Assembly: GCF_013214175.1 (NCBI RefSeq)
Contig: NZ_JABSPA010000002.1
Coordinates: 1,116,001 to 1,180,000 of the forward strand
Direction of reading: 5' to 3'
Source: Colwellia sp.
GTDB taxonomy: Bacteria; Pseudomonadota; Gammaproteobacteria; Enterobacterales; Alteromonadaceae
DNA: 64,000 nt
Part shown: one piece after another, positions 34,586-44,381 of the stretch
Layout: the number at the start of each line of letters is the position of its first letter
Numbering within the stretch: the first letter of the stretch is position 1
The notes under the pieces: model-generated
Databases searched by the model: none
Told to the model about the DNA's origin: nothing
The model's input: the letters and a program-made list of their open reading frames with translations, nothing else
Translations under genes and position numbers: made by a program

Positions 34586-35482
34586 ATGGCAAACTTTGAT
34601 TATAAACACCTTGCGGCATTGGCTGAGGTGATTGAGCAACAAAGCTTTGAATTAGCAGCGCAAAAACTGTTTATTTCTCAATCGGCTATTTCTCAGCGGA
34701 TAAAGGCGCTAGAAGAACACATAGGGCAGCCGGTACTTATTCGTAATCAACCCATTGTTGCGACACTGGCTGGCGAAAAAATACTAAGCCACTTTAAAAA
34801 AGTTAAGCAACTTGAAGATGAACTTGTACCGATATTGTATCCTGATAAACCGATAAAACCGATGAAAGTATCTTTAGCGGTAAATGCTGACAGTATCGCT
34901 ACTTGGTTTATTGAGGCCATTACGCCAGTACTTAAAAATCACTTAGTTGAATTGAATTTAATTATTGAACATGAAGAGCGTACTTTAGATAAGTTACGCA
35001 GTGGGCAAGCCATTGGTGCGGTAAGTGTTATTGAGCAGCCGCTAAAAGGGTACCGCTCTTTCAAACTTGGTGAAATGGAGTATTGCTTGGTGGCCAGTAA
35101 GGGCTTTGCCGAAGAGTACTTTCCTGATGGCGTTAACCAAAAATCGTTAAAAATGGCGCCAGCGATAAGTTATGACCATAAGGATGATATGCATGTTCGC
35201 TATATTGCTAAGCATTTTAATTTAGCTGCTAGTGAGTATTATTGTCATAGCGTGCGCTCTTCGGAGGCCTTTGTTGCGTTAGTGAAGCAAGGTGTTGCTT
35301 ATTGCTTGTTACCCAAATTACAAATTGAACAAGAGTTAAGTACGGGGCAATTAATCAGTTTATGCCCAGATAAAGAGTTAGTTGAGACTTTATATTGGCA
35401 TAGCTGGGTGCTGGTTAAAGGTGTTAATAAAAATATCTCCGAGCAAATAGTTAAGATTGCTCGGGAAAAATTAGCATACTAA
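34586..35482 (+). CDS. argP: LysR-family regulator ArgP
   Basis: 298 residues. The N-terminal HTH reads FDYKHLAALAEVIEQQSFEL followed by QKLFISQSAISQRIKALEEHIGQPVLIR; the ligand-binding domain follows. The opening matches ArgP/IciA regulators closely, and the gene is divergent from argO. ArgP senses arginine and lysine. A GAGGA ribosome binding site precedes the ATG. Confidence 0.92.
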   Translation: MANFDYKHLAALAEVIEQQSFELAAQKLFISQSAISQRIKALEEHIGQPVLIRNQPIVATLAGEKILSHFKKVKQLEDELVPILYPDKPIKPMKVSLAVNADSIATWFIEAITPVLKNHLVELNLIIEHEERTLDKLRSGQAIGAVSVIEQPLKGYRSFKLGEMEYCLVASKGFAEEYFPDGVNQKSLKMAPAISYDHKDDMHVRYIAKHFNLAASEYYCHSVRSSEAFVALVKQGVAYCLLPKLQIEQELSTGQLISLCPDKELVETLYWHSWVLVKGVNKNISEQIVKIAREKLAY

Positions 35483-35559
35483 CGGTACTTTATAGTCCTT
35501 GCGTAAAATAATGCGACTGTTTATATTAATTGGTACTAGGTGTTAATTTTGAGAACTGA

Positions 35560-37776
35560 TTGAAGAAGTCATACACACAGCAAGAGAACAAAGCATTAAG
35601 TACGTCTAAGCGTGTTGTTATTTTAACCAGTTTTTTGATCTTACTCTTGTTGGTATCACAGAGCTTCTCTGCCAGTAAGATCCATCAAAGCTACCAAGAG
35701 TCATTGATGGACTCAGTAACAGACCGTATCCTTTCTGATTATCAAGAGTACTTCACGCAACTGCGTTTAGAAATTGATCTCTTCCAGCAAAAGCAGCTTA
35801 ATGCCATAGAGCAATTAGAGGAAAAATCTGGACAAGCTTCACAGCAAGAATATATGAAAGTTTTAAACTCGCTGCGAAATGATATTGATAACACACGTTT
35901 ATTTGCTTTAATAGACAATAAAGGTCAAGGGAGTTTGAAGCATATAACAGGAAACTTTTTACCCGACTGTGAAAGTGAAATAGCGACAACAATAGCCGAT
36001 GGCGTGCAAAAAAAGCTCTTTTTACATCGCAGTAAAAGTAGCATTCATTTTGACTTGTTACAGCCATTGGCGACTAATTCGGGTGAAGGGGCTTTTTTCT
36101 TCGTTGCCTTTAATCCTAATATTTTAATTAATATCCTAAAAAAATATCAATTACCCCATCAGCAACTTTTTTTAATGCGCGCCGACTCCCCTGGAGAGAT
36201 AGAATTAACCACTGAAATGGATGATAGTAAATACAGCGAATTAATTTCTGGTGGTGAGTTAACGTCTTTTAACTTTGTGAAAGCCATTCCAAATACTCGC
36301 TGGCAATTAGCAATACGTTTATCGCCACGATATAGTAGTAATTTATATCGGCAGGGTTTGATTAAAGCCGTACTTATTTGGTTGCTGCTAACTTTATTTA
36401 TTTATGCTTTTTTCCGCCAACAAAAACACAGTTTACGTAAGCAGTTACAAGTTGAACAAGCGCTTGCCTATGTGGATAATTATGATCAATTAACGGGCTT
36501 AGCCAATCGAGTTAACTTTGATCGGCAGTTATTTGAGCATATTGAAGCTAATCGTATACTTACCCATAACTCAATTAATGCTAATACCATAGCAATGAAT
36601 AAATCCGGCGTGGTGATGCATATTGACTTGGATAAATTTCAAGTCATAAATAATAGTGTTAGTTATGCCGTTGGCGATAAATTCTTACATCAAATATCGA
36701 TAAGTCTAAGAGAGTTTCTTCCTGAGAATGCCATTATTAGCCGCTTAGGCAATGATGAGTTTGCCATACTGTTACCTGAGTTATTATTTAGTGAGGCAAA
36801 AAGCTTTGCCCATCAAATTCGCCTACTCATACAAAAGATACGTATTGTCGACTATCAACAAGATACCGGTATTACCGCGAGTATTGGTGTCATCACCTTA
36901 GATCATTCTATTTTTGATGCACAACAAGTGTACTCATCCTTGGGGCAGGCGGTTAACTTAGCCAAAGAGAAAGGCGGTAATAGGGTACAAGTTTATCAAA
37001 GTGATGATGAGCAATTGGTTTTACACGCAAAAGAAATGGAAGCTGTGCATGATGTCGCTGAAGCACTCAAAGACAATCGCTTACTTTTATATCGTCAAGC
37101 CATTAAATCTCTTAGCCAACAACAGAACTCTCATTATGAAGTACTAATACGAATGAGAAACTCGCAAGGAGCGTTAGTACCGCCGATTCATTTCATTCCT
37201 GCTGCGGAGAAATATGGCTTAATTAGACAAGTAGACCACTGGGTCATTGAGCATACGTTTAAAATGCTCGCTTCATCTCCTGAGGACACCAGCAGTTACA
37301 GCATTAACTTATCGGGTGTGACCATAGCCGATCGCGATATATACGATCATGTCATTAACCTATTTGAACAGTACCAGATTCCAGCAGAGCGAATTTGCTT
37401 TGAAATAACTGAAACCTCGGCAATAAGCCATTTAGAGTCAGCGTTATACTTTATGGATAAAATGAAAGCTTTTGGCTGTAAATTCTCATTAGATGACTTT
37501 GGTAGTGGTTTATCTTCTTTTAGTTACTTACAAAAACTACCCGTAGACATAATCAAAATTGATGGTGCTTTTGTGCAAGATATGGACACTAACCCCATAA
37601 ATCGTGTTTTTGTCGAAAATATTAAGCGCACTGCCGAGGCGATGAATAAAAAAACCATTGCTGAGTTTGTTGAGAATGCTGACATTGAAGTCATGCTAAG
37701 GGAGATAGGTATCGATTATGGCCAAGGCTATCATATCCATAAACCAGAGCCTTGGTATGAAGCGAGCCAAGAGTAA
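35560..37776 (+). CDS. Membrane GGDEF-EAL protein (c-di-GMP turnover)
   Basis: 738 residues from a TTG start (no better start upstream). Two membrane segments (about 18-38 and 265-285) flank a periplasmic sensor domain of about 225 residues. The GGDEF domain carries RLGNDEF instead of RxGGDEF, so cyclase activity is doubtful. The EAL domain keeps EVLIR, FEITET, the SLDDFGSGLSS loop and IKIDGAFV, so phosphodiesterase activity is likely. It is probably a c-di-GMP phosphodiesterase controlled by an external signal. It lies between argP and recA as a single-gene unit. Confidence 0.88.
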   Translation: MKKSYTQQENKALSTSKRVVILTSFLILLLLVSQSFSASKIHQSYQESLMDSVTDRILSDYQEYFTQLRLEIDLFQQKQLNAIEQLEEKSGQASQQEYMKVLNSLRNDIDNTRLFALIDNKGQGSLKHITGNFLPDCESEIATTIADGVQKKLFLHRSKSSIHFDLLQPLATNSGEGAFFFVAFNPNILINILKKYQLPHQQLFLMRADSPGEIELTTEMDDSKYSELISGGELTSFNFVKAIPNTRWQLAIRLSPRYSSNLYRQGLIKAVLIWLLLTLFIYAFFRQQKHSLRKQLQVEQALAYVDNYDQLTGLANRVNFDRQLFEHIEANRILTHNSINANTIAMNKSGVVMHIDLDKFQVINNSVSYAVGDKFLHQISISLREFLPENAIISRLGNDEFAILLPELLFSEAKSFAHQIRLLIQKIRIVDYQQDTGITASIGVITLDHSIFDAQQVYSSLGQAVNLAKEKGGNRVQVYQSDDEQLVLHAKEMEAVHDVAEALKDNRLLLYRQAIKSLSQQQNSHYEVLIRMRNSQGALVPPIHFIPAAEKYGLIRQVDHWVIEHTFKMLASSPEDTSSYSINLSGVTIADRDIYDHVINLFEQYQIPAERICFEITETSAISHLESALYFMDKMKAFGCKFSLDDFGSGLSSFSYLQKLPVDIIKIDGAFVQDMDTNPINRVFVENIKRTAEAMNKKTIAEFVENADIEVMLREIGIDYGQGYHIHKPEPWYEASQE

Positions 37777-38093
37777 ATAACTCCCCATGCCTAGAGTCTC
37801 GGCTTTACCAGCTAAACCCTACCTCAGCTCCAGAAAAGCAATAAGGCATAAAGGCCTTACAAGTTTCACTATTGCAGCGAGCGCCCCGCCACTATGATAG
37901 TTAAATATCAGAATGTTTAGCAAAAAGTATAGAAAGTTAAAATAGTATTTTTGACACTATAAATGATACGAAGTAACTTTTTCACATTAAAAATAAAAAA
38001 GATATTAAGTGTAAAATTATTCTTTTATATCAATCAATTAAAAGTACGTGGTGAGATTTTATTTTTAATAAAAATAAAATATCGATAAAAAAC
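37777..38093. other. Intergenic region upstream of recA
   Basis: About 320 bp before the recA promoter. A short TAAGGC/GCCTTA hairpin (about 37850-37870) may end the GGDEF-EAL transcript. Nothing else was recognised. Confidence 0.3.
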
Positions 38094-38121
38094 TTGATAC
38101 TGTACGGTCATACAGTATACT
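38094..38121 (+). promoter_or_regulatory. recA promoter with overlapping LexA (SOS) box
   Basis: TTGATA (38094-38099) and TATACT (38116-38121) are 16 nt apart. The spacer is itself CTGT-N8-ACAG (38100-38115), extended to TACTGTACGGTCATACAGTA, which matches the LexA consensus. LexA binding would block RNA polymerase directly. recA starts 57 bp downstream. Confidence 0.9.
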
Positions 38122-38177
38122 GGCGTTATTAAATTGAAACATGAAAATTAAATAGCGATTGTAATCGCGGAGCAACT

Positions 38178-39209
38178 ATGAAAGACGATAAAGAAAAAGC
38201 ACTAGCAGCAGCATTAAGTCAAATAGAACGTCAATTTGGTAAAGGCTCAATAATGAAACTTGGTGATAACACCACCATGGATATAGAAACTGTTTCTACT
38301 GGCTCTTTAGGTTTAGATATTGCGTTAGGAGCTGGTGGTTTACCGCTTGGTCGTGTAGTTGAAATTTATGGTCCTGAATCTAGTGGTAAAACAACCTTAA
38401 CACTCGAAGTAATAGCACAAGCACAAAGAGATGGTAGGGTTTGTGCTTTTATCGATGCGGAACATGCACTTGACCCAATTTATGCTGCAAAGCTTGGTGT
38501 TAACATTAATGAGCTATTAATTTCTCAGCCAGATACCGGCGAACAAGCTTTAGAAATTGTTGATATGTTAACGCGCTCTGGTGCCATTGATATTATTGTT
38601 GTTGACTCTGTTGCTGCTTTAACACCTAAAGCTGAAATTGAAGGTGATATGGGCGATTCACACATGGGCTTACAAGCTCGAATGATGAGTCAAGCAATGC
38701 GCAAACTAACAGGAAATCTTAAGTCATCCAATACCATGCTTATTTTTATTAATCAAATTCGTATGAAAATTGGTGTTATGTTTGGTAGCCCAGAAACCAC
38801 CACAGGTGGTAATGCATTAAAATTTTATGCTTCAGTACGTTTAGATATCCGTCGTATTGGCGCGGTTAAAAATGGTGATGAAATCATTGGTAATGAAACG
38901 CGTGTGAAAGTGGTAAAAAATAAAATTGCACCACCTTTTAAACAAGCTGAATTCCAAATTTTATACGGTCTAGGTATTAACAACTTAGGCGAATTAATTG
39001 AGCTAGGCGTTAAGCATGGTTTTGTTGAAAAAGCGGGCGCTTGGTATAGCTGTAACGGTGAGCGTATTGGTCAAGGTAAAGCCAATGCAGCGAAATACTT
39101 AGGTGAACATCCTGAGATGGCGCAAGATGTTGATAAGAAGTTACGTGACATGTTTTTATCAAAAGCCGATGCCAAAGAAGATAAATCAGTAGAAGCGGTA
39201 ACTGAATAA
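38178..39209 (+). CDS. recA: Recombinase RecA
   Basis: 343 residues. Walker A is [20 protein letters not shown], the L1/L2 loops ([42 protein letters not shown]) and the acidic C-terminus are all present. RecA forms filaments on single-stranded DNA, drives homologous recombination and triggers LexA cleavage. It has an SOS-controlled promoter and a strong terminator, and no recX gene follows directly. Confidence 0.98.
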   Translation: MKDDKEKALAAALSQIERQFGKGSIMKLGDNTTMDIETVSTGSLGLDIALGAGGLPLGRVVEIYGPESSGKTTLTLEVIAQAQRDGRVCAFIDAEHALDPIYAAKLGVNINELLISQPDTGEQALEIVDMLTRSGAIDIIVVDSVAALTPKAEIEGDMGDSHMGLQARMMSQAMRKLTGNLKSSNTMLIFINQIRMKIGVMFGSPETTTGGNALKFYASVRLDIRRIGAVKNGDEIIGNETRVKVVKNKIAPPFKQAEFQILYGLGINNLGELIELGVKHGFVEKAGAWYSCNGERIGQGKANAAKYLGEHPEMAQDVDKKLRDMFLSKADAKEDKSVEAVTE

Positions 39210-39266
39210 CTAAAGCTTAAGTAGCTAAAACTTCTGTCACTAAAGCACAGCAGTAAAGCCTTAATC

Positions 39267-39305
39267 AAAAAAAACGTAACCTTGGACTAAGGTTACGTTT
39301 TTTTA
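39267..39305. terminator. Bidirectional terminator between recA and slyD
   Basis: Perfect stem AACGTAACCTT/AAGGTTACGTT with A-run upstream and T-run downstream, so it can end transcripts from either side. Confidence 0.88.
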
Positions 39306-39403
39306 TGGCTGAAATTCACCGCTAAAACTTACAGCTTAAAGTTAGGGGAATGTCGAGCTGAGCCTTTAATAATTAATATTTAATGCTCAAGTTATAAATG
39401 GCT

Positions 39404-39892
39404 TTAGTGTGAGTGGCCACAACCGCCTTCACCGTGCACATGACCATGTTCAAGTTCATCAGCAGTAGCCTCACGCACTTCAATAACTTCAACATCAAAG
39501 CTTAAATCTAAACCTGCTAGTGGGTGGTTACCATCAACAGTAATTTGATCATCTTGCACATCAATAACAATAACGGTTTGCTCGCCATCATCGGTTGTAG
39601 CACGTAATTGTGTGCCTAAACCAAGATCTTCAACACCAGCAAGTACTTCTCTAGGTACTGCTTGCACATAATCTTCATGACGTTCGCCGTAGGCTTGTTC
39701 ACAAGCTACCGCCACTTCAAATTTATCGCCTGTTTGGCGATCTATAAGGGCTTCATCTAAACCAGGAATTAAGTAACCGGTACCCTGAATAATCGCCATA
39801 GGCTTATCATCATATGAGCTATCGATTAAAGTGCCATCGCTATCAGATACGGCATAGTGCATAACAACAACATTGTTTTTAGCTATTTTCAT
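39404..39892 (-). CDS. slyD: FKBP-type peptidyl-prolyl isomerase SlyD
   Basis: 162 residues. The FKBP part (YAVSDSDGTLIDSSYDDKPM, GTGYLIPGLDEAL) with the inserted IF chaperone domain is followed by a histidine-rich metal-binding tail (HGHVHGEGGCGHSH). SlyD folds proline-containing proteins and handles nickel. The tail is shorter than in E. coli. It reads toward recA and is separated from it by the shared terminator. Confidence 0.9.
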   Translation of the reverse strand: MKIAKNNVVVMHYAVSDSDGTLIDSSYDDKPMAIIQGTGYLIPGLDEALIDRQTGDKFEVAVACEQAYGERHEDYVQAVPREVLAGVEDLGLGTQLRATTDDGEQTVIVIDVQDDQITVDGNHPLAGLDLSFDVEVIEVREATADELEHGHVHGEGGCGHSH

Positions 39893-39941
39893 TTTCTATC
39901 CTAATAATTTAAATTTTGAGCTTATTTATCTAAAGCTCAGG

Positions 39942-40916
39942 TTATTCAGTTTCTAAAGTGTATGGTAATGCTTGCTTTGTTACTACGGTATCAGTTTGTG
40001 CAGCGATACGCATTGATGGAAGTTCACCATCGTTAGCAAGTACTGTTTGTAGGTAACAGTTGCCATCATCGGCTTGGTAGTAGGCTAGGATATCACCAGC
40101 TTTGCGCCAGTTATCGCCCAGTTGCTTTTCAAGTACGTCATCTACTTCTATAGCTTGTTCAAGTTGAACATGCAAAGAAAATAGTGCTCGCTTATTTTTA
40201 CCTAAATATTGCATTCTAGCGACAGTCTCTTGCCCTAAATAACAGCCTTTAGTGAAGCTAATGCCATTCATCGCTTGTAAGTTAAGCATTTGCGGCACGT
40301 AATGGCCGCTAGTTTTTTCGTTGAGTATTGGAAAACCTTGGCTTATTTCTAATAAATCCCATACGCCTTGTGAAAACACAGGTAGTGCCAATGATTTAAC
40401 CAATGAGGCAATAGTGTCTTGTTCATCAATGATGATATAGCGAGGTTGGTCACCACAAAGATAAACTAAGCTGGTTGAGCCAAGTTGTACGACCGGGTTT
40501 AAGCTATCAGGTATTTGTGAGAACTCAGCTTGTAATAGCACGCTAGCCTGTTCACCCACTAAGGCGATAAAGCTTAAGTCTTGCGCCTCTTCGATAGTGA
40601 CCTTGGCGAAAACACCAAATTTTTTCAGCGCATTAAGCGAGCCTTCAATACTGGCTTTAGGTTGCAATAATAAGTGAGCAGCAGAGCGATTAATTAATCT
40701 AAAAACTGAAAAAACTTTTCCCTTAGCGTCACAGTGAGCACCGACAAGTAAGCTTTGCTCTGTGCTGCTATTAACATCACAGGTTACTTGTCCTTGTAAA
40801 TATTTGCTTTGTTCTTCACCAGATAAAGTAATTGCGCCAAAATCACTAAGCTCAACAAGGTAGGTACTTGGCAACTGCTTTAGAGAAGGTAATTGTGTAT
40901 TGGTTGTTAGTGTCAT
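39942..40916 (-). CDS. ygfZ: tRNA-modifying/Fe-S repair protein YgfZ (folate-binding)
   Basis: 324 residues from ATG 40916; the open frame continues 62 codons upstream but these overlap the divergent sdhE promoter and look non-coding. The signature KGCYLGQE (Cys essential for function) and the GcvT-like fold are present (FGAITLSGEEQSKYLQGQVTCD at the N-terminus). It helps maintain some Fe-S enzymes in a folate-dependent way. It is divergent from sdhE-ygfX, the standard ygfZ/sdhE arrangement. Confidence 0.92.
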   Translation of the reverse strand: MTLTTNTQLPSLKQLPSTYLVELSDFGAITLSGEEQSKYLQGQVTCDVNSSTEQSLLVGAHCDAKGKVFSVFRLINRSAAHLLLQPKASIEGSLNALKKFGVFAKVTIEEAQDLSFIALVGEQASVLLQAEFSQIPDSLNPVVQLGSTSLVYLCGDQPRYIIIDEQDTIASLVKSLALPVFSQGVWDLLEISQGFPILNEKTSGHYVPQMLNLQAMNGISFTKGCYLGQETVARMQYLGKNKRALFSLHVQLEQAIEVDDVLEKQLGDNWRKAGDILAYYQADDGNCYLQTVLANDGELPSMRIAAQTDTVVTKQALPYTLETE

Positions 40917-41005
40917 AATAAACTCTAGGAAAAAGCACAGAACTAGCTTTGCTTGACTATTAAGGTTAACTATACAATCGGGGCGAAAATGGTAAAAACA
41001 ACTAG

Positions 41006-41040
41006 AGTAGCGGTTTTTATTAGTGAAAGTAGCGGTTTTT
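41006..41040. repeat. 13-bp direct repeat with 22-bp period in ygfZ/sdhE promoter region
   Basis: AGTAGCGGTTTTT occurs at 41006-41018 and 41028-41040, i.e. two helical turns apart, in the divergent promoter interval. It could be a paired regulator site; no known consensus fits. Confidence 0.35.
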
Positions 41041-41114
41041 GATAGCTGTGACCATTGAGATATTGTTAGAATGGCGTTGTGATAATCACCAGCGTTCAAC
41101 AAAAAGGGGTACTT

Positions 41115-41420
41115 ATGTCGGGTAATGACGTTTCAAGCAACACAGTGACAAATAATGAAAACTCAACTAATGTCTTAAAAGTCAATAAGGCTCGCTTAAA
41201 GTGGGCATGTCGTCGCGGTATGTTAGAGTTAGATGTATTGTTTATCCCTTTTGTTGATGAAGCCTATGATGACTTATCAACTAAAGATCAGTTCACCTTT
41301 GAACGTCTACTCACTTGCCAAGACCCTGAATTATTTGCATGGTTTATGGGGCATGAAACTTGTGAAGACACAGAGCTCAATGCAATGGTGCAACATATAC
41401 TTAAGCGCATCAAAGTATAA
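41115..41420 (+). CDS. sdhE: Succinate dehydrogenase assembly factor SdhE (FAD assembly)
   Basis: 101 residues from ATG 41115 (AAGGGG upstream). RLKWACRRGMLELDVLFIPF contains the RGxxE motif needed for covalent FAD attachment to SdhA and FrdA. An N-terminal extension of about 30 polar residues (SSNTVTNNENSTN) is longer than in E. coli. The next gene, ygfX, starts inside its 3' end. Confidence 0.92.
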   Translation: MSGNDVSSNTVTNNENSTNVLKVNKARLKWACRRGMLELDVLFIPFVDEAYDDLSTKDQFTFERLLTCQDPELFAWFMGHETCEDTELNAMVQHILKRIKV

Positions 41421-41853
41421 TATTAATGTTAAGCACTCTCGATATAAGCTAGTACTTTATAGTTTTTCCGTAATTATATTTTGCTTGATATTGTTAATAA
41501 GCTTTACATTTTATTATGTTATAGCTCAAATAATTGCTGTAGCAGCTATCATTTTTCTAAGTTTGTTCTTGAGTAAAAGTAATAACAACGCCATCGCTCA
41601 CTCTTTCGTCTTAACTTATACTGGTGGTCTTTGTTTCGATAAAGATCAGCTAAGTTATCAACTGTTAACAACAAGTCGTTTGGGTTTTATTGGTTGTTGG
41701 TTGATTATGGTGCCAAGTGAGTTGACACTTAATCAGTGCGGGAATACTAACAATACCTCCCCTAAACAATTATTTATATTTAGGGATAGTATCTCTGACC
41801 AAGATTTTTCTCGTCTTGCTCGAGTGATAAAGCAACTCGGTGAAGTCACTTAA
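41380..41853 (+). CDS. ygfX: YgfX-like membrane protein (CptA)
   Basis: 157 residues from ATG 41380, which overlaps sdhE by 41 bp in another frame. Two adjacent membrane segments (about 24-42 and 47-65) are followed by a soluble part with GFIGCWLIMVPSE and a terminal FRDSISDQDFSRLARVI block, like YgfX. In E. coli ygfX follows sdhE in one operon, and the protein is the partner of SdhE in a proposed toxin-antitoxin interaction. The exact start is uncertain. Confidence 0.75.
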   Translation: MQWCNIYLSASKYNINVKHSRYKLVLYSFSVIIFCLILLISFTFYYVIAQIIAVAAIIFLSLFLSKSNNNAIAHSFVLTYTGGLCFDKDQLSYQLLTTSRLGFIGCWLIMVPSELTLNQCGNTNNTSPKQLFIFRDSISDQDFSRLARVIKQLGEVT

Positions 41854-41874
41854 TTATTGTCTAGTCCAGGTATA

Positions 41875-43473
41875 TTAAGTGGGTGACAGTATTGTTGGTA
41901 GTGCCGTAGGTAACAAATCCGGGTAATCTAAAGTGTAATGCAAACCTCTACTTTCTTTTCGCTCCATGGCACACTTTATAATGAGCTCAGCGACTTGCAC
42001 TAAATTTCTTAATTCAAGTAAGTTGTTACTTACTTTAAAGTTCTGATAATAATCTTCAATCTCTTGCTGTAGTAACTCTACTCGATGCAATGCTCGTTCA
42101 AGGCGTTTTGTCGTGCGAACAATGCCGACATAATCCCACATAAATAATCTTAGCTCGTGCCAGTTATGTTGAATAACAACTTCTTCATCTGAGTCAGTAA
42201 CGCGGCTTTCATCCCAAAGCGGCAGGGTTAAATAACGATTATCTTGTACTAAGGTTTCACTAATTTCTAAGGCTGCAGCGCGGGCAAAGACCAAGCATTC
42301 AAGCAGTGAGTTGCTTGCTAAGCGATTTGCACCGTGTAAACCGGTATATGACATTTCACCAATGGCATAGAGTTGGCTAATATCGGTTTTACCTTGCTGA
42401 TCAACCATAACTCCGCCACAGGTATAATGCGCGGCAGGTACAATAGGAATAGGTTGCTTAGTAATATCGATTCCCAAAGACATGGTTTTTTCATAAATAG
42501 TAGGGAAATGCTGTTTGATAAATTCACTGGGTTTATGGCTAATATCTAGGTACATGCAATCCACGCCTAAACGTTTCATTTCATAATCAATCGCCCGAGC
42601 GACAATATCACGTGGAGCTAACTCAGCGCGCTCATCAAAAGCGGGCATAAAACGACTACCATCGGGGCGTCTTAGTTTAGCGCCTTCACCGCGTAGAGCT
42701 TCCGTTAACAAAAAAGTACCTGCTGAAGGGTGGAATAAACAGGTAGGGTGAAACTGATTAAATTCCATATTGGCAACGCGACAGCCAGCGCGCCAAGCCA
42801 TTGCTATACCATCGCCACTGGCAACATCGGGATTCGAGGTGTATTGGTAAACTTTACTTGCGCCGCCCGTAGCTAAAATGGTTTTTTGCGCGTAAATGCT
42901 TTCTACTTTTTCGGTATTCCTATTCCATATATAAGCACCAATACATTGTTTTTCTTGGTTACCGGTAGAGCTAGGTTGGCAAATAAGGTCAATGGCATTA
43001 AAACGTTCAAATATACGAATACGAGAATGCTGCTTTACTTGGTCGGCTAAAGTGGTTTGAATTGCTTGCCCGGTAGCATCAGCAGCATGCAAGATTCTGC
43101 GATGGCTATGTCCGCCTTCGCGAGTTAAATGATAACGGTCTTCACCGTTATTACCTTGCTCTTTATCAAATTCTACTCCTTGGTTTATCAACCACTCTAA
43201 ACACGATTTAGCATTTTCAGTGGTAAAACGAACTGTATCTTCGTCACATAGGCCGGCACCGGCAATGAGAGTATCTTCAATATGAGCAGCAACGCTATCA
43301 TTTTCATCGAATACTGCGGCAATTCCACCTTGCGCATAAAAAGTAGAACCTTCGTTTAATGGTCCTTTACTTAATATCACAACATCGGCATTTTTAGCTA
43401 AATGGAGCGCTAAAGTTAAACCTGCAGCGCCACTGCCAATGATTAAAACATCACAATTGTTTTGTTGGGTCAT
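41875..43473 (-). CDS. nadB: L-aspartate oxidase NadB
   Basis: 532 residues. The FAD-binding [11 protein letters not shown] near the N-terminus, [13 protein letters not shown], the active-site region [11 protein letters not shown], and [10 protein letters not shown] are all typical. It oxidises aspartate to iminoaspartate in the first step of NAD synthesis. It is divergent from rpoE, a conserved gammaproteobacterial arrangement. Confidence 0.97.
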   Translation of the reverse strand: MTQQNNCDVLIIGSGAAGLTLALHLAKNADVVILSKGPLNEGSTFYAQGGIAAVFDENDSVAAHIEDTLIAGAGLCDEDTVRFTTENAKSCLEWLINQGVEFDKEQGNNGEDRYHLTREGGHSHRRILHAADATGQAIQTTLADQVKQHSRIRIFERFNAIDLICQPSSTGNQEKQCIGAYIWNRNTEKVESIYAQKTILATGGASKVYQYTSNPDVASGDGIAMAWRAGCRVANMEFNQFHPTCLFHPSAGTFLLTEALRGEGAKLRRPDGSRFMPAFDERAELAPRDIVARAIDYEMKRLGVDCMYLDISHKPSEFIKQHFPTIYEKTMSLGIDITKQPIPIVPAAHYTCGGVMVDQQGKTDISQLYAIGEMSYTGLHGANRLASNSLLECLVFARAAALEISETLVQDNRYLTLPLWDESRVTDSDEEVVIQHNWHELRLFMWDYVGIVRTTKRLERALHRVELLQQEIEDYYQNFKVSNNLLELRNLVQVAELIIKCAMERKESRGLHYTLDYPDLLPTALPTILSPT

Positions 43474-43649
43474 ACTTTTGATTAGGTTCCGCGAGTAAAA
43501 GCGAATATATAAGTAAAGGAGTTTGAGGTATTCTATAATACATAGGTATAAGCCGCCAGATAATAGCGTTTAAATGCACTCTGGCATCAATAATAGCATT
43601 GCTCGATAAACCAATAAGTCTACTTGTTAAAAAAAATCAAAAATAAAAA

Positions 43650-43676
43650 GAACTTTTTTGAAAAACATCAGTCTTA
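43650..43676 (+). promoter_or_regulatory. Possible sigma-E-type promoter of rpoE
   Basis: GAACTT (43650-43655) followed 16 nt later by TCTTA resembles the GAACTT...TCTGA pattern of sigma-E. Autoregulation of rpoE is known in relatives. The -10 match is poor, so this is tentative. Confidence 0.3.
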
Positions 43677-43708
43677 TTTTATGCGTTTGTTATGAGGCAA
43701 TGGAAAAT

Positions 43709-44335
43709 ATGAGTACAAATCAATTGTCAGTGTTAAAGGATATGGCTCAAAAGAGCGAACCAAATATAGATCAACAATTAGTTGAGCGGGTTCAGCGCGG
43801 CGATAAAAATGCGTTTAATCTGTTGGTCACAAAATATCAGCACAAGGTTGCTAATTTAGTGAGTCGTTATGTTAAAAATCATAGCGATGTACCCGATATA
43901 GTACAAGAGGCTTTTATTAAAGCCTATAGAGCATTACCTAATTTTAGAGGGGAAAGTGCTTTTTATACTTGGCTATATCGTATTGCGGTGAACTGTGCAA
44001 AAAACCATAGTGTTTCGCTTGCACGTAAACCGCCAAGTACCGATGTTGAAATCGATGATGCGGAGCTTTTTGATGGTGGTGGTGCTTTACGAGAGCATGC
44101 CTCTCCTGAAAAGATATTACTCACCGAAGAAATTAAAAAAGTTATTTTTACTACCATGGACTCACTACCTGAAGATCTATGCTTAGCGATTAACTTTCGA
44201 GAAATCGAAGGTTTAAGCTACGAAGAGATTGCTACGATAATGGAGTGTCCCGTAGGAACCGTGCGTTCACGTATTTTTAGAGCGCGTGATGCCATCGACA
44301 AGAAGATTAGACCCTTGTTGCAAAGAAATAATTAA
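43709..44335 (+). CDS. rpoE: RNA polymerase sigma-E factor RpoE
   Basis: 208 residues from ATG 43709; ATG 43700 is an alternative and the frame is open further upstream. Region 2 is LVTKYQHKVANLVSRYVKN..DVPDIVQEAFIKAYRAL and region 4 is LCLAINFREIEGLSYEEIATIM followed by PVGTVRSRIFRAR. It directs the envelope stress response. The operon continues with rseA, rseB and rseC. Confidence 0.97.
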   Translation: MSTNQLSVLKDMAQKSEPNIDQQLVERVQRGDKNAFNLLVTKYQHKVANLVSRYVKNHSDVPDIVQEAFIKAYRALPNFRGESAFYTWLYRIAVNCAKNHSVSLARKPPSTDVEIDDAELFDGGGALREHASPEKILLTEEIKKVIFTTMDSLPEDLCLAINFREIEGLSYEEIATIMECPVGTVRSRIFRARDAIDKKIRPLLQRNN

Positions 44336-44381
44336 GTCATTTGTGAAAGCAAAATTTAACGAAATGTTTTTAAGGTAATGT

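Noticed and set aside
40917..41102. 62-codon N-terminal extension of YgfZ
   Set aside because: The extension does not resemble YgfZ and crosses the divergent promoter and the sdhE start; ATG 40916 gives the normal N-terminus.
41233..41379. Longer start for YgfX deep inside sdhE
   Set aside because: It would overlap most of sdhE; the residues before ATG 41380 are simply the other frame of sdhE.
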